A stretch of DNA of 10,422 bases from DASXPG01 sp044449445 (GTDB lineage: Bacteria > Gemmatimonadota > Gemmatimonadetes > Gemmatimonadales > JACORV01), in NCBI GenBank assembly GCA_044449445.1, contig JBIOIA010000089.1, forward strand, positions 1 to 10,422, written 5' to 3'. Of this stretch, positions 1-8,195 are shown in pieces (position 1 is the first letter of the stretch; every line of letters begins with the position of its first letter). Position numbers and translations under genes: made by a program. The notes under the pieces were generated by a model. The model was given only the letters and a program-made list of their open reading frames with translations. It did not search any database and was not told the DNA's origin.

Positions 1-1023
1 CAGGTGGACGCCGAGCTGGCGGACCCCAAGGCGGCGCGCGATTCGTCTTCTCGGCAGCGACTTGGCCGGGAGCGCGCCCGGCTCGAGCCGATCGTGAAGG
101 CCGGCCATCGCTGGCTCAAGCTCCTGGACGAGCTCGAGGCGGCCCGCGGCATGCTCGAGGACCCCGAAATGGCCGCCGAGGCAGGGCAGGAGATCGCCCG
201 GCTCCAGCCCGAGACCGATCGGCTCGCCGCCGAGCTGGACGAGCTGCTGACGCCGCAGGACCCGCTCGACGACCGCGACGCAATCGTGGAAATCCGCGCG
301 GGCACCGGGGGCGATGAAGCCGCGCTGTTCGCCGCCGACCTGACGCGCATGTACACCCGCTACGCCGAGCGGAAGGGCTGGAAGGTGGAGCCGATCCAGT
401 TCTCTTACGGCACGCTGAGCGGCATCCGCGAGGCGGTGTTCGCGGTGCGCGGGCGCGACGCCTACGGCGCGCTCCGCAGCGAAGCCGGCGTGCACCGCGT
501 CCAGCGCGTCCCCGTGACCGAGGCTCAGGGCCGCATCCACACGTCGGCCGCGACCGTGGCCGTCCTGCCCGAGGCCGAGGAAGTGGACGTCAAGATCGAG
601 GAGAAGGACCTGCGCATCGACGTGTTCCGCTCGGGCGGGCCCGGCGGGCAGAGCGTGAACACGACGGACTCGGCGGTGCGCATCACGCACCTGCCCACCG
701 GGCTGGTCGTGCAGCAGCAGGACCAGAAGAGCCAACTCCAGAACAAGATCAAGGCGATGGAGGTGCTGCGCTCGAGGCTGCTCGACAAGATGGTCTCCGA
801 GCAGGAAGCCGCCCGCTCGAAGGAGCGCCGCGCGATGGTCGGCACCGGCGACCGCTCGGCGAAGATCCGCACCTATAATTTTCCGCAGAGCCGGGTGACC
901 GATCACCGGATCGGGCTGTCGGAGCACAATCTGCAGGCGGTGCTCGACGGGGACCTCGATGAGTTCGTGAGCGCGCTGCGGATTGCGCGGCGCGAAGAGA
1001 GGATCGCGGAAGAAGGTGAATGA
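1..1023 (+). CDS. prfA: Peptide chain release factor 1 (RF1), 5'-truncated by the window edge
   Basis: RF1 reads UAA and UAG stop codons in the ribosomal A site and triggers hydrolysis of peptidyl-tRNA. The codon-recognition motif PxT is present as P-V-T at residues 170-172 (numbered from the codon at base 4), inside a conserved RVQRVPVTEAQGRIHTSA block. A P-x-T rather than S-P-F tripeptide makes it RF1, not RF2. The catalytic GGQ loop is at 214-216 within RSGGPGGQSVNTTDSA. The C-terminal block GDRSAKIRTYNFPQSRVTDHRI is intact. Compared from memory with the 360-residue E. coli protein, the first visible residues match about residue 19, and the frame is open to base 1, so roughly 18 residues lie outside the window. 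The GTG at base 4 is therefore probably not the start. prmC follows within a few bases and its product methylates the GGQ glutamine. Identification is near certain. Confidence 0.97.
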   Translation, partial: QVDAELADPKAARDSSSRQRLGRERARLEPIVKAGHRWLKLLDELEAARGMLEDPEMAAEAGQEIARLQPETDRLAAELDELLTPQDPLDDRDAIVEIRAGTGGDEAALFAADLTRMYTRYAERKGWKVEPIQFSYGTLSGIREAVFAVRGRDAYGALRSEAGVHRVQRVPVTEAQGRIHTSAATVAVLPEAEEVDVKIEEKDLRIDVFRSGGPGGQSVNTTDSAVRITHLPTGLVVQQQDQKSQLQNKIKAMEVLRSRLLDKMVSEQEAARSKERRAMVGTGDRSAKIRTYNFPQSRVTDHRIGLSEHNLQAVLDGDLDEFVSALRIARREERIAEEGE

Positions 1024-1030
1024 GGTTGCG

Positions 1031-1882
1031 GTGCTGAGTGTGGGCGAAGCGGTTGCGCAGGCGCGCGACGTGATCGCGGCGGCCGGCATCAAGGGCGCAT
1101 GGCGCGAGGCCGACGAGCTGTATGCGGCCGCGGTATGCGGCGCCACCAGCGCGGCGTGGCTGGATCGCGAGCGGCCCATCGCCGAGGCGACGCGCGAGCG
1201 ACTGGCGATCTCGGCGGAGCGGCGCGCGCGCGGATGGCCCCAGGCCTACGCCGCCGGACGCGCGAACTTCCGCGGCCACTGGCTCGCGGTGGATCAGCGG
1301 GTGCTGATTCCGCGCCCGGAGACCGAGGGGCTCGTCGCTCTGGGGCTCGGCGCACTCGCGCCGGGGCAGACGGTGGCGGACATCGGCACCGGCTCCGGCG
1401 CGCTCGCGATCGCGCTCGCCCTGGAATCGAACGCCCTGGGTGTGATCGCGACCGACGTCTCGGCGGACGCGCTCAACGTCGCGCTCGAGAACGCGCAGTC
1501 GCTGGGCGCGAAGGAGCGCATCGGCTTTCGCCGAGGCGACCTGCTCGCGCCGCTGCTGGACGAGCTGGTGGACGTGATCGTGAGCAATCCGCCGTATGTT
1601 GCGAGCGGCGAATGGGAGGCGCTCGAGTCCGGTGTGAAGGACTACGAGCCGCGGCTCGCGCTGGACGGCGGGCCGGACGGGTTGGACGCGATCCGGCGCC
1701 TGGTCGTCCAGGCGCGCGGCAGCTTGAACGCGGGCGGGCTCATCGCCCTCGAGGTGGACAGTGCGCGGGCGCCGGAGTCGGCGGCGCTCGCGTCGGCGGC
1801 GGGCTTCGAACAGGTCGAAGTCCGGCCGGACCTTTTCGGGCGACCGCGCCACGTGCTCGGGCGCCAACCGGAGCGTGCATGA
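1031..1882 (+). CDS. prmC: Release factor glutamine N5-methyltransferase
   Basis: This SAM-dependent enzyme methylates the GGQ glutamine of class I release factors, including the RF1 encoded directly upstream. With the GTG start at 1031 it is 283 residues, close to the family's usual 275-290. The N-terminal helical release-factor-binding region covers about residues 1-75. The SAM-binding motif I, DIGTGSG, is at 117-123. The catalytic NPPY motif, which holds the substrate amide, is at 186-189 (VSNPPYVASGEWEAL). The block YEPRLALDGGPDGLDAIRRL, typical of PrmC, follows. I chose GTG 1031 because GAGG at 1022-1025 sits 5 nt upstream. An in-frame GTG at 1016 would overlap prfA and has a poorer ribosome site. 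The stop shares an ATGA with the next start (1879-1882), which suggests translational coupling. Confidence 0.95.
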   Translation: MLSVGEAVAQARDVIAAAGIKGAWREADELYAAAVCGATSAAWLDRERPIAEATRERLAISAERRARGWPQAYAAGRANFRGHWLAVDQRVLIPRPETEGLVALGLGALAPGQTVADIGTGSGALAIALALESNALGVIATDVSADALNVALENAQSLGAKERIGFRRGDLLAPLLDELVDVIVSNPPYVASGEWEALESGVKDYEPRLALDGGPDGLDAIRRLVVQARGSLNAGGLIALEVDSARAPESAALASAAGFEQVEVRPDLFGRPRHVLGRQPERA

Positions 1883-2232
1883 TCACGGAACGCGCGGGGG
1901 ACCTGGGCCGACTCGTGGGCCAGAGCGACGAATACCAGGGCCTGAAGCGGGCCAACGACCGGCTGATGGCCGATCCGGAGCTGAAGGCAGGGCTGGAGCG
2001 GCTGCGCGCGCTTCAGATCTCGGTCGCCGAGGGACTGGATCGCGGCATCGAGCCCTCGCCGGAGCAGCAGCACGAGATCGACGCGCTGGTGGGCAAGGTG
2101 CAGGGGCATCCCGCCTATCAGGGCGTCGTTGCCGCGCAGGCGGCCTTCGACAAGCTGATGATGAAGGTGAACGAGTGGATCCTCGACGGCATCAAGAAGG
2201 GGTCCGAGAGCCGGATCATTCAACTCAGTTGA
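1879..2232 (+). CDS. YlbF/YmcA-family protein (Com_YlbF)
   Basis: A 117-residue, mostly helical, charged protein of the YlbF/YmcA family (DUF964). The recognisable pattern is a short N-terminal helix ending in EYQGLKRANDRLMADPELKAGLERL (residues 18-42), a linker around residue 55, and a long C-terminal helical part ending in AAQAAFDKLMMKVNEWILDGIKKG (85-108). No catalytic residues, signal peptide or membrane segment are visible. In Bacillus subtilis, YlbF and YmcA form a complex with YaaT that modulates RNase Y and affects competence, biofilm formation and sporulation. Whether that role holds in a diderm bacterium is unknown. The start ATG overlaps the prmC stop by 4 nt and has GGAG (1870-1873) 5 nt upstream. 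The stop codon runs directly into a heptamer repeat. Family assignment is fairly secure; a symbol is not justified. Confidence 0.8.
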   Translation: MITERAGDLGRLVGQSDEYQGLKRANDRLMADPELKAGLERLRALQISVAEGLDRGIEPSPEQQHEIDALVGKVQGHPAYQGVVAAQAAFDKLMMKVNEWILDGIKKGSESRIIQLS

Positions 2233-2287
2233 AAGTCGAAAGTCGAAAGTCGAAAGCACCTTCAACTTTGAACTTTGAACTTTGAGC
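2231..2287 (+). repeat. AT-rich heptamer tandem repeats in the ylbF-tmk gap
   Basis: Two 7-bp tandem blocks face each other. The first has 3.7 copies of GAAAGTC (2231-2256). After 3 nt comes CTTCAAC followed by TTTGAAC, TTTGAAC and TTTGAGC (2260-2287). The repeat begins within the ylbF stop codon (2230-2232) and ends at the tmk start region. The blocks are partly complementary: AAAGT at 2232-2236, 2239-2243 and 2246-2250 can pair with ACTTT at 2279-2283, 2272-2276 and 2265-2269. The pairs are separated by 2x2 internal loops, giving an AU-rich imperfect hairpin. Its base composition is strikingly unlike the surrounding 70% GC sequence. Heptanucleotide tandem repeats are known in other bacteria (for example the STRR repeats of cyanobacteria), but I cannot assign this one to a named family. 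Confidence 0.85.
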
Positions 2288-2293
2288 TCCTCT

Positions 2294-2923
2294 GTGTCCA
2301 AACGCGGTCTGTTCATAGCCTTCGAGGGCATCGAGGGCGCGGGCAAGAGCACGCAGGTCGCGCTGCTCTCGGAGCGGCTGCGCGCGCACGGCCAGGAGCC
2401 GCTGCTGGTGCGCGAGCCCGGAGGCACCGAGCTGGGCGAGGAAGCCCGCCGGCTGCTGCTGCACGCGGGCGACGTCGGACCCGCGGCCGAGCTGTTCCTG
2501 TTCCTGGTGGCGCGCGCGGACCTCGTCGCCCGCGTGATCCGTCCGGCGCTGGAGGCGGGCCGGATCGTCGTGGCCGATCGCTACGAGCTGTCGACCCGCG
2601 CCTACCAGGCGGGGGGGCGGGGGCTGCCGGAGCAGAAGGTGAAGGCGGCGATCGCGCTCGCCACGGGCGGGCTCATGCCGGACCTCTACGTGGTGCTGGA
2701 CGTGCCGTACGAGACGGGCCGTTCCCGCCAGGCGGGCGCCGGGAAGAGCCCGGACCGGATGGAGCGCTCGGGCGTGGAGTTCCACCGCCGCGTGGCCGAC
2801 GCGTTCCGGGCCGCGGACGGCGCGAACATCGCCCATCTCAGGGCCGAACAGGCGCCGGCGGCGGTCGGCGACGACGTCTGGGCGCTGGTCATGCAGCGCT
2901 TCGGCAAGCGGTTTGCGAAGTAA
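2294..2923 (+). CDS. tmk: Thymidylate kinase (dTMP kinase)
   Basis: Phosphorylates dTMP to dTDP with ATP in dTTP synthesis. From GTG 2294 it is 209 residues, a normal length. The P-loop GIEGAGKS is at 12-19, the EPGGT motif at 41-45, the dTMP-binding DRY at 95-97, and YQAGGRG at 104-110. DLYVVLDV (130-137) precedes a LID segment, RSRQAGAGKSPDRMER. The start is uncertain. An in-frame TGA at 2276 leaves only TTG 2282 (213 residues) or GTG 2294. Neither has a purine-rich ribosome-binding site, because the heptamer repeat occupies the upstream 60 bases. I prefer GTG 2294 because it gives the MSKRGLFIAFEG start typical of the family. Confidence 0.95.
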   Translation: MSKRGLFIAFEGIEGAGKSTQVALLSERLRAHGQEPLLVREPGGTELGEEARRLLLHAGDVGPAAELFLFLVARADLVARVIRPALEAGRIVVADRYELSTRAYQAGGRGLPEQKVKAAIALATGGLMPDLYVVLDVPYETGRSRQAGAGKSPDRMERSGVEFHRRVADAFRAADGANIAHLRAEQAPAAVGDDVWALVMQRFGKRFAK

Positions 2924-2979
2924 GGCGTCCAACCCGTAAACTTCCGTCGGGCTTCGGTGTAGAGCACCAGATACTCCTC

Positions 2980-2984
2980 GAGGA
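2980..2984 (+). promoter_or_regulatory. Ribosome-binding site of the S41 protease gene
   Basis: GAGGA lies 6 nt before the ATG at 2991, one of the clearer Shine-Dalgarno sites in the window, and it fixes the start of the protease gene. The 67-nt gap from tmk (2924-2990) contains no convincing terminator or promoter that I can see. Confidence 0.7.
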
Positions 2985-2990
2985 ACTTCC

Positions 2991-4610
2991 ATGTCCCGTC
3001 AGCGCATTGTCGTCACCACGCTCGTCGCGGTCGTCGCGTTCGCCTCCGGCGGCTGGCTCATGCAGCGCCAGGGCGGCGGCAATGGCCAGGGCGATCCGAC
3101 CGTGTACCAGCAGGCCCGGCTGTTCGACGACGTGCTCTCGCACGTGGCCGACTACTACGTGGACTCGCTGGACGAGCGGCAGCTGTACCGGATGGCGATC
3201 GACGGCATGCTGCGCGAGCTGCGGGACCCTTACACCAGCTTCCTCGACGGGCGCGATCTGCGCTCGCTGACCGAGGCGACCACCGGCAATTACGGCGGCG
3301 TCGGCCTCCAGATCGAAGTGCGTGACGGCGCGATCCTGGTGGTCTCGCCGCTGCCCGAGACGCCGGCCGAGCGTGCGGGGATCCGCACCGGCGACCGGAT
3401 CGTGTCCGTCAACGACTCAACGACCGCGCATTTCAACCAGGACCAGGCGGTCCACGCGCTGCGCGGGCCGGCCGGCAGCGAGGTCACGCTCAGGATCGAG
3501 CGGGTCGGCGTGCAGGACCTGATCAGCTACCGCCTGACGCGCGCGGTGATTCACTCGCGCGCGGTGCGGCTGGCCGCGATGCTCGACAACAACGTCGGCT
3601 ACATCGAGCTGTACGGCTTCAGCGAGATGACCGCGAACGAGCTGCAGGCGGCGATCGACAGCCTGCGGACGGCGGGCATGAAGGCGCTGGTGCTCGACCT
3701 GCGCTGGAACCCGGGCGGCCTGCTCGAGGAGGGGATCCAGGTCTCCGACATGTTCCTCGATCCGGGCCAGGAAATCGTCGCGACGCGCGGCCGCGCCCAG
3801 GGCGCGACTCGCACGTACAGCGACCGGGCACCGCAGCGGTATCCCAACCTGCCGCTGGTCGTGCTGGTGAACGGGGCGACCGCCTCGGCGTCGGAGATCG
3901 TGGCCGGCGCGCTCCAGGACCACGACCGCGCGGTGATCGTGGGCACGACATCCTTCGGCAAGGGACTGGTGCAGTCGGTGTTCCCGCTGTCGAACAGCGC
4001 GTCGCTCAAGATGACGACGTCCAAATGGTATACGCCGAGCGGCCGGAGCATTCAGCGGCCGTTCCGCGCGAACGAAGAGCGCGATCCCGACGAGGACGTG
4101 CGGCCCGACTCGACGGTGCAGGACACGTTCCACACCGACCACGGCCGCACGATTCGCGGCGGCGGCGGCATCGGGCCCGACGTGGTGGTGCGGCCCGACA
4201 GCGCCGAGGTCGCGGCGCGCAACCGGCTCCAGACGGCGCTTGGCAAGAACGTGGTGAAATACACCGACGCGCTCGCGGCCTTCGCGCTCGATCCGGCGCG
4301 CCGGCAGACGATCACGAGCGCGATGTTCCAGGTCACGCCGACGATGCGCGAGCAGTTCTTCTCGCTGCTGCGCCAGCGCGGCGTGCAGTTGGACCAACAG
4401 ACCATCAACGCGACGTGGCCGTTCATCGAGAAGCAGCTGGCGGACCAGACGGCGCGGTTCATGTTCGGCCGGGCGGGTGAGGTGCAGCGGCAGTCCACCG
4501 ACGACCCGGTGCTCGCCACGGCGGCGCGCCTCGCGGCGCGGGCCCATTCACCGGCGGAGCTGTTCACGCTGGCCGCGGCGGAGGCGCCGGCACGGGCGGC
4601 TCGACCGTAA
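2991..4610 (+). CDS. S41-family carboxyl-terminal processing protease (CtpA/Prc type), membrane-anchored
   Basis: A serine protease that trims or degrades envelope proteins from their C-termini. Residues 6-24 are a single hydrophobic segment with no obvious cleavage site, consistent with an N-terminal anchor and a periplasmic catalytic domain. A helical segment (40-95) contains RDPYTSFLD. A PDZ domain covers about 98-172 (YGGVGLQI, then PAERAGIRTGDRIVSVN). The protease core has DLRWNPGG at 236-243. The nucleophile is S299 in ATASASE and the general base is K324 in FGKG, 25 residues later as in E. coli Prc (S430/K455). Q328 in GLVQ is the likely third member. After the core (around residue 400) there is an extra region of about 130 residues of helical, Arg/Ala-rich sequence, so the protein (539 residues) is longer than a minimal CtpA. 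The last codons overlap the next gene. Confidence 0.93.
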   Translation: MSRQRIVVTTLVAVVAFASGGWLMQRQGGGNGQGDPTVYQQARLFDDVLSHVADYYVDSLDERQLYRMAIDGMLRELRDPYTSFLDGRDLRSLTEATTGNYGGVGLQIEVRDGAILVVSPLPETPAERAGIRTGDRIVSVNDSTTAHFNQDQAVHALRGPAGSEVTLRIERVGVQDLISYRLTRAVIHSRAVRLAAMLDNNVGYIELYGFSEMTANELQAAIDSLRTAGMKALVLDLRWNPGGLLEEGIQVSDMFLDPGQEIVATRGRAQGATRTYSDRAPQRYPNLPLVVLVNGATASASEIVAGALQDHDRAVIVGTTSFGKGLVQSVFPLSNSASLKMTTSKWYTPSGRSIQRPFRANEERDPDEDVRPDSTVQDTFHTDHGRTIRGGGGIGPDVVVRPDSAEVAARNRLQTALGKNVVKYTDALAAFALDPARRQTITSAMFQVTPTMREQFFSLLRQRGVQLDQQTINATWPFIEKQLADQTARFMFGRAGEVQRQSTDDPVLATAARLAARAHSPAELFTLAAAEAPARAARP

Positions 4611-5455
4611 CAGTCGGCATCATCGGGCCCGGCCGCGCCGGGCTCGGCTTGGCGCTCGCGCTGAAACGCGCGGGCGTGCGGGTGATCGGCGTGCACGGCC
4701 GGCGCCGCAAGCCCGTTCCCCGGGGTCTCTCCCTCACCGTGGGCGGACTGCCGCCCTGGCAGGGCCGCGCGGACGTCGTGCTGCTGGCGGTGCGCGACGA
4801 CGCGCTCGGGACGCTGGTGCGAGAGCTCGCGCGCGGCGCTCCCCGCCGCGGTCAGTTGTACATGCATCTGTCCGGCGCTCTGACATCGCGGGTGCTCGCG
4901 CCGCTGCGAAAGCACGGCGCCAGGGTCGGCTCCTTCCATCCCCTCATGACCGTCGCGCGCAATCCAAAACAGGCGGCCGCACAATTCCGCGGCGCGACGT
5001 TCGCGCTGGAGGGTGACGCCGCCGCCGTGCGCGCGGGTCGCCTTTTGGCGCGGGCGCTGGGCGGCGTGCCGGTGCTGGTGCGCGCCTCCGCGCGGCCCGC
5101 GTATCACGCCGGCGCCGTGTTCGCCTCCAACTTCGTGGTCGCCTTGCTCGCGGCCGCCGAGGACCTGCTGGTGCGCTGCGGGATGACCCGGCGCGCGGCG
5201 CGCGGCGCCCTGGCGCCGCTCGCGCGCGCCACGGTGGAGTGCGCCGCGGCGCTCGGCCCGGTGGCGGCGCTGACGGGTCCCATTGCCCGCGGTGACGCCC
5301 TCACGGTCGGCCGCCATCTGGCCGCGCTCGATCGTGACACGCGCGAGCTCTACGTCGCGCTGGGCCGGAAGACCCTGGCGCTGGCGAGGAAGGGCGGGCT
5401 TCCGGTCGGCAAGGCGCGAGCTGTGGCGAAGGAGTTAGGTTCGAAGCGTGGCTGA
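4607..5455 (+). CDS. Rossmann-like, DUF2520 domain protein (putative NAD(P)-dependent oxidoreductase)
   Basis: The N-terminus reads VTVGIIGPGRAGLGLALALKRAG, a nucleotide-binding beta-alpha-beta fold with G-x-G-x-x-G at residues 7-12. It is followed by ADVVLLAVRDDAL, a conserved LSGAL, and SFHPLMTV (H111-P112-L113). The second half (YHAGAVFASNFVVALLAAAEDLL onward) is the helical DUF2520 domain. The architecture resembles ketopantoate reductase and pyrroline-carboxylate reductase-like dehydrogenases, but the substrate is unknown. The start is a problem: the frame has a TGA at 4478-4480 and no ATG, GTG or TTG until TTG 4649, which lies beyond the glycine motif. The GTA at 4607 overlaps the protease stop (bases 4607-4610, GTAA) exactly where a GTGA coupling would be expected, so I place the start there provisionally (282 residues). 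Its 3' end overlaps pgi by 8 nt. Family is confident; start and function are not. Confidence 0.8.
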   Translation, partial: VTVGIIGPGRAGLGLALALKRAGVRVIGVHGRRRKPVPRGLSLTVGGLPPWQGRADVVLLAVRDDALGTLVRELARGAPRRGQLYMHLSGALTSRVLAPLRKHGARVGSFHPLMTVARNPKQAAAQFRGATFALEGDAAAVRAGRLLARALGGVPVLVRASARPAYHAGAVFASNFVVALLAAAEDLLVRCGMTRRAARGALAPLARATVECAAALGPVAALTGPIARGDALTVGRHLAALDRDTRELYVALGRKTLALARKGGLPVGKARAVAKELGSKRG

Positions 5456-7097
5456 CCTGTTCGCTTCACTGCCCGAAGCGCTTCGCGCGGCCGCGTGGCA
5501 GAAGGCCGAGGGCACGCGCCGCCTCTGGGCGAAAGACGCGACGCTGTGGACCGGCGCGGACGAGTCGAAGTGGCTTGGCTGGCTCGACGTCGTGCGCGCG
5601 AAGCCGGCCGAGGTCGCGCTCGACGACAAGATCGAGCACGTGCTGGTCCTCGGCATGGGCGGCAGCTCGCTCTGTCCGTATGTGCTGGCGAGTACGTTCG
5701 GCCCCATCAAGGGACGGCCGCGGCTCCATGTCCTGGACTCGACCGACCCCGCGCAGATCCGCGCGGCCGAGTCCGCCGCGGAGCCGGCGCGCTCGCTGTT
5801 CATCGTCGCCTCCAAGTCCGGCTCGACGCTCGAGCCCAACATCCTCCGCGACTATTTCCTGGACCGCGCGGGCACGGGCAGCCGCTTCATCGCGATCACC
5901 GATCCGGGCTCGCAGCTCGAGAAGCAGGCCAGGGCCGACGGCTTCCGCGCGATCGTCCACGGCGTGCCGAGCATCGGCGGACGGTTCTCCGCGCTGTCGG
6001 CGTTCGGCATGGTACCGGCCGGGCTCATGGGACTGGACGTCGCCAAGCTGATGGGTCGCGCCGCCACGATGGCGGACGCGTGCGGCCCGGCGTCGGGTCC
6101 CGAGGAGAAGAACCCCGGCGTCGCGCTCGGCATCATCATGGGCGAGGCGGCGCTGCACGGGATGGACAAGCTGACGATCGTCGCCGCGAGCGCCGTCTCG
6201 GAGCTCGGCGCCTGGCTCGAGCAGCTGGTCGCCGAGTCCACGGGCAAGCGCGGCAAGGCGATCATCCCGGTGGACAAGGAGGGCGTGCGGCCGCCCGAAG
6301 CGTACGGCGAGGATCGGCTGTTCGTCTCGCTCCAGGTCAAGGGCGAGGCCGACCCGGCGCACGAGGCGGCGGTGGGCGCGCTCCAGCGCGCGGGCCGGCC
6401 GCTGGTGCGGCTCGTGCTCCAGGACCGCTACGACCTGGGCGCCGAGTTCTTCCGGTGGGAGATCGCGACCGCGGTCGCGGGCGCCGTGATGGGGATCAAC
6501 GCGTTCGATCAGCCCGACGTCGAGGCCGCGAAGATCGAGGCGCGCCGGCTCACCGACGAGGTCGAGAAGACCGGCGCGCTGCCGCCCGAGACGCCGATCG
6601 CCGAGGATCGGGGCATCCGGCTGTTCGCCGATCCGGCCAATGCGGCGGCGCTGGCGAAGGCGCCGCGCACGCTCGAGGGCATGCTGCGCGCGCACTTTGC
6701 GCGACTCGGCCGCGGCGACTACTTCGCGCTCCAGGCCTACGTCGACATGAACGAGGAGCACGAGGCGGCGCTCCAGGCGCTGCGCGGCACGGTGCTGGGC
6801 CGGCGGCGCGTCGCGACGACCCTCGGCTTCGGCCCGCGGTTCCTGCATTCCACGGGGCAGGCCCACAAGGGCGGACCCAATACGGGAGTGTTTCTGCAGG
6901 TCACATGCGAGGACGCGCGGGACTTGCCTGTGCCCGGACGGCGTTACACCTTCGGCGTCGTGAAGGCGGCGCAGGCGCGCGGCGATGCGGCCGTGCTGGC
7001 CGCGCGGGGCCGCCGATTCCTGCGGGTACACCTCCCGCCCGCCGTGCCGGAAGCGCTGCGCGTGCTGGGCGAGGCGGTCGAGCGGGCGCTGGCTTGA
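5448..7097 (+). CDS. pgi: Glucose-6-phosphate isomerase
   Basis: Interconverts glucose 6-phosphate and fructose 6-phosphate. Two SIS (sugar isomerase) domains are visible in 549 residues. The first has GMGGSSL (G71, S73, S74) and the phosphate-binding SKSGST at 122-127. The second has the catalytic-glutamate motif AESTGK (E263) and a C-terminal GQAHKGGPNTG carrying H473 and K474, the expected His/Lys region. The sequence style (DADLWTG-like N-terminus, SALSAFGMVPAGLMG, DRYDLGAEFFRWE) resembles, from memory, the isomerase half of transaldolase-PGI fusion proteins more than the classic E. coli enzyme. Here it stands alone; no transaldolase domain precedes it. The start is GTG 5448, inside the end of the DUF2520 gene, with AAGGAG at 5429-5434 and TTAGG at 5435-5439 upstream. 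fbaB follows 19 nt later. Confidence 0.93.
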   Translation: MADLFASLPEALRAAAWQKAEGTRRLWAKDATLWTGADESKWLGWLDVVRAKPAEVALDDKIEHVLVLGMGGSSLCPYVLASTFGPIKGRPRLHVLDSTDPAQIRAAESAAEPARSLFIVASKSGSTLEPNILRDYFLDRAGTGSRFIAITDPGSQLEKQARADGFRAIVHGVPSIGGRFSALSAFGMVPAGLMGLDVAKLMGRAATMADACGPASGPEEKNPGVALGIIMGEAALHGMDKLTIVAASAVSELGAWLEQLVAESTGKRGKAIIPVDKEGVRPPEAYGEDRLFVSLQVKGEADPAHEAAVGALQRAGRPLVRLVLQDRYDLGAEFFRWEIATAVAGAVMGINAFDQPDVEAAKIEARRLTDEVEKTGALPPETPIAEDRGIRLFADPANAAALAKAPRTLEGMLRAHFARLGRGDYFALQAYVDMNEEHEAALQALRGTVLGRRRVATTLGFGPRFLHSTGQAHKGGPNTGVFLQVTCEDARDLPVPGRRYTFGVVKAAQARGDAAVLAARGRRFLRVHLPPAVPEALRVLGEAVERALA

Positions 7098-7116
7098 TAT
7101 CCAACCAGGGGCATCG

Positions 7117-8187
<1,071 letters not shown>

Positions 8188-8195
8188 CGCACGCG

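Noticed and set aside
4..6. GTG at base 4 as the true start of prfA
   Set aside because: The frame continues to base 1 and the RF1 N-terminal helix is missing about 18 residues, so the gene starts outside the window.
2231..2287. CRISPR array or transposon end
   Set aside because: Units are only 7 bp with no spacers, no flanking transposase and no terminal inverted repeats with target duplications.
2924..2990. Terminator or promoter between tmk and the S41 protease gene
   Set aside because: Only weak, short complementarity (CCCG with CGGG) without a T-run, and no convincing -35/-10 pair.
4649..5455. TTG 4649 as the start of the DUF2520 protein
   Set aside because: It would remove the GPGRAG nucleotide-binding loop that is plainly conserved and in frame just upstream.
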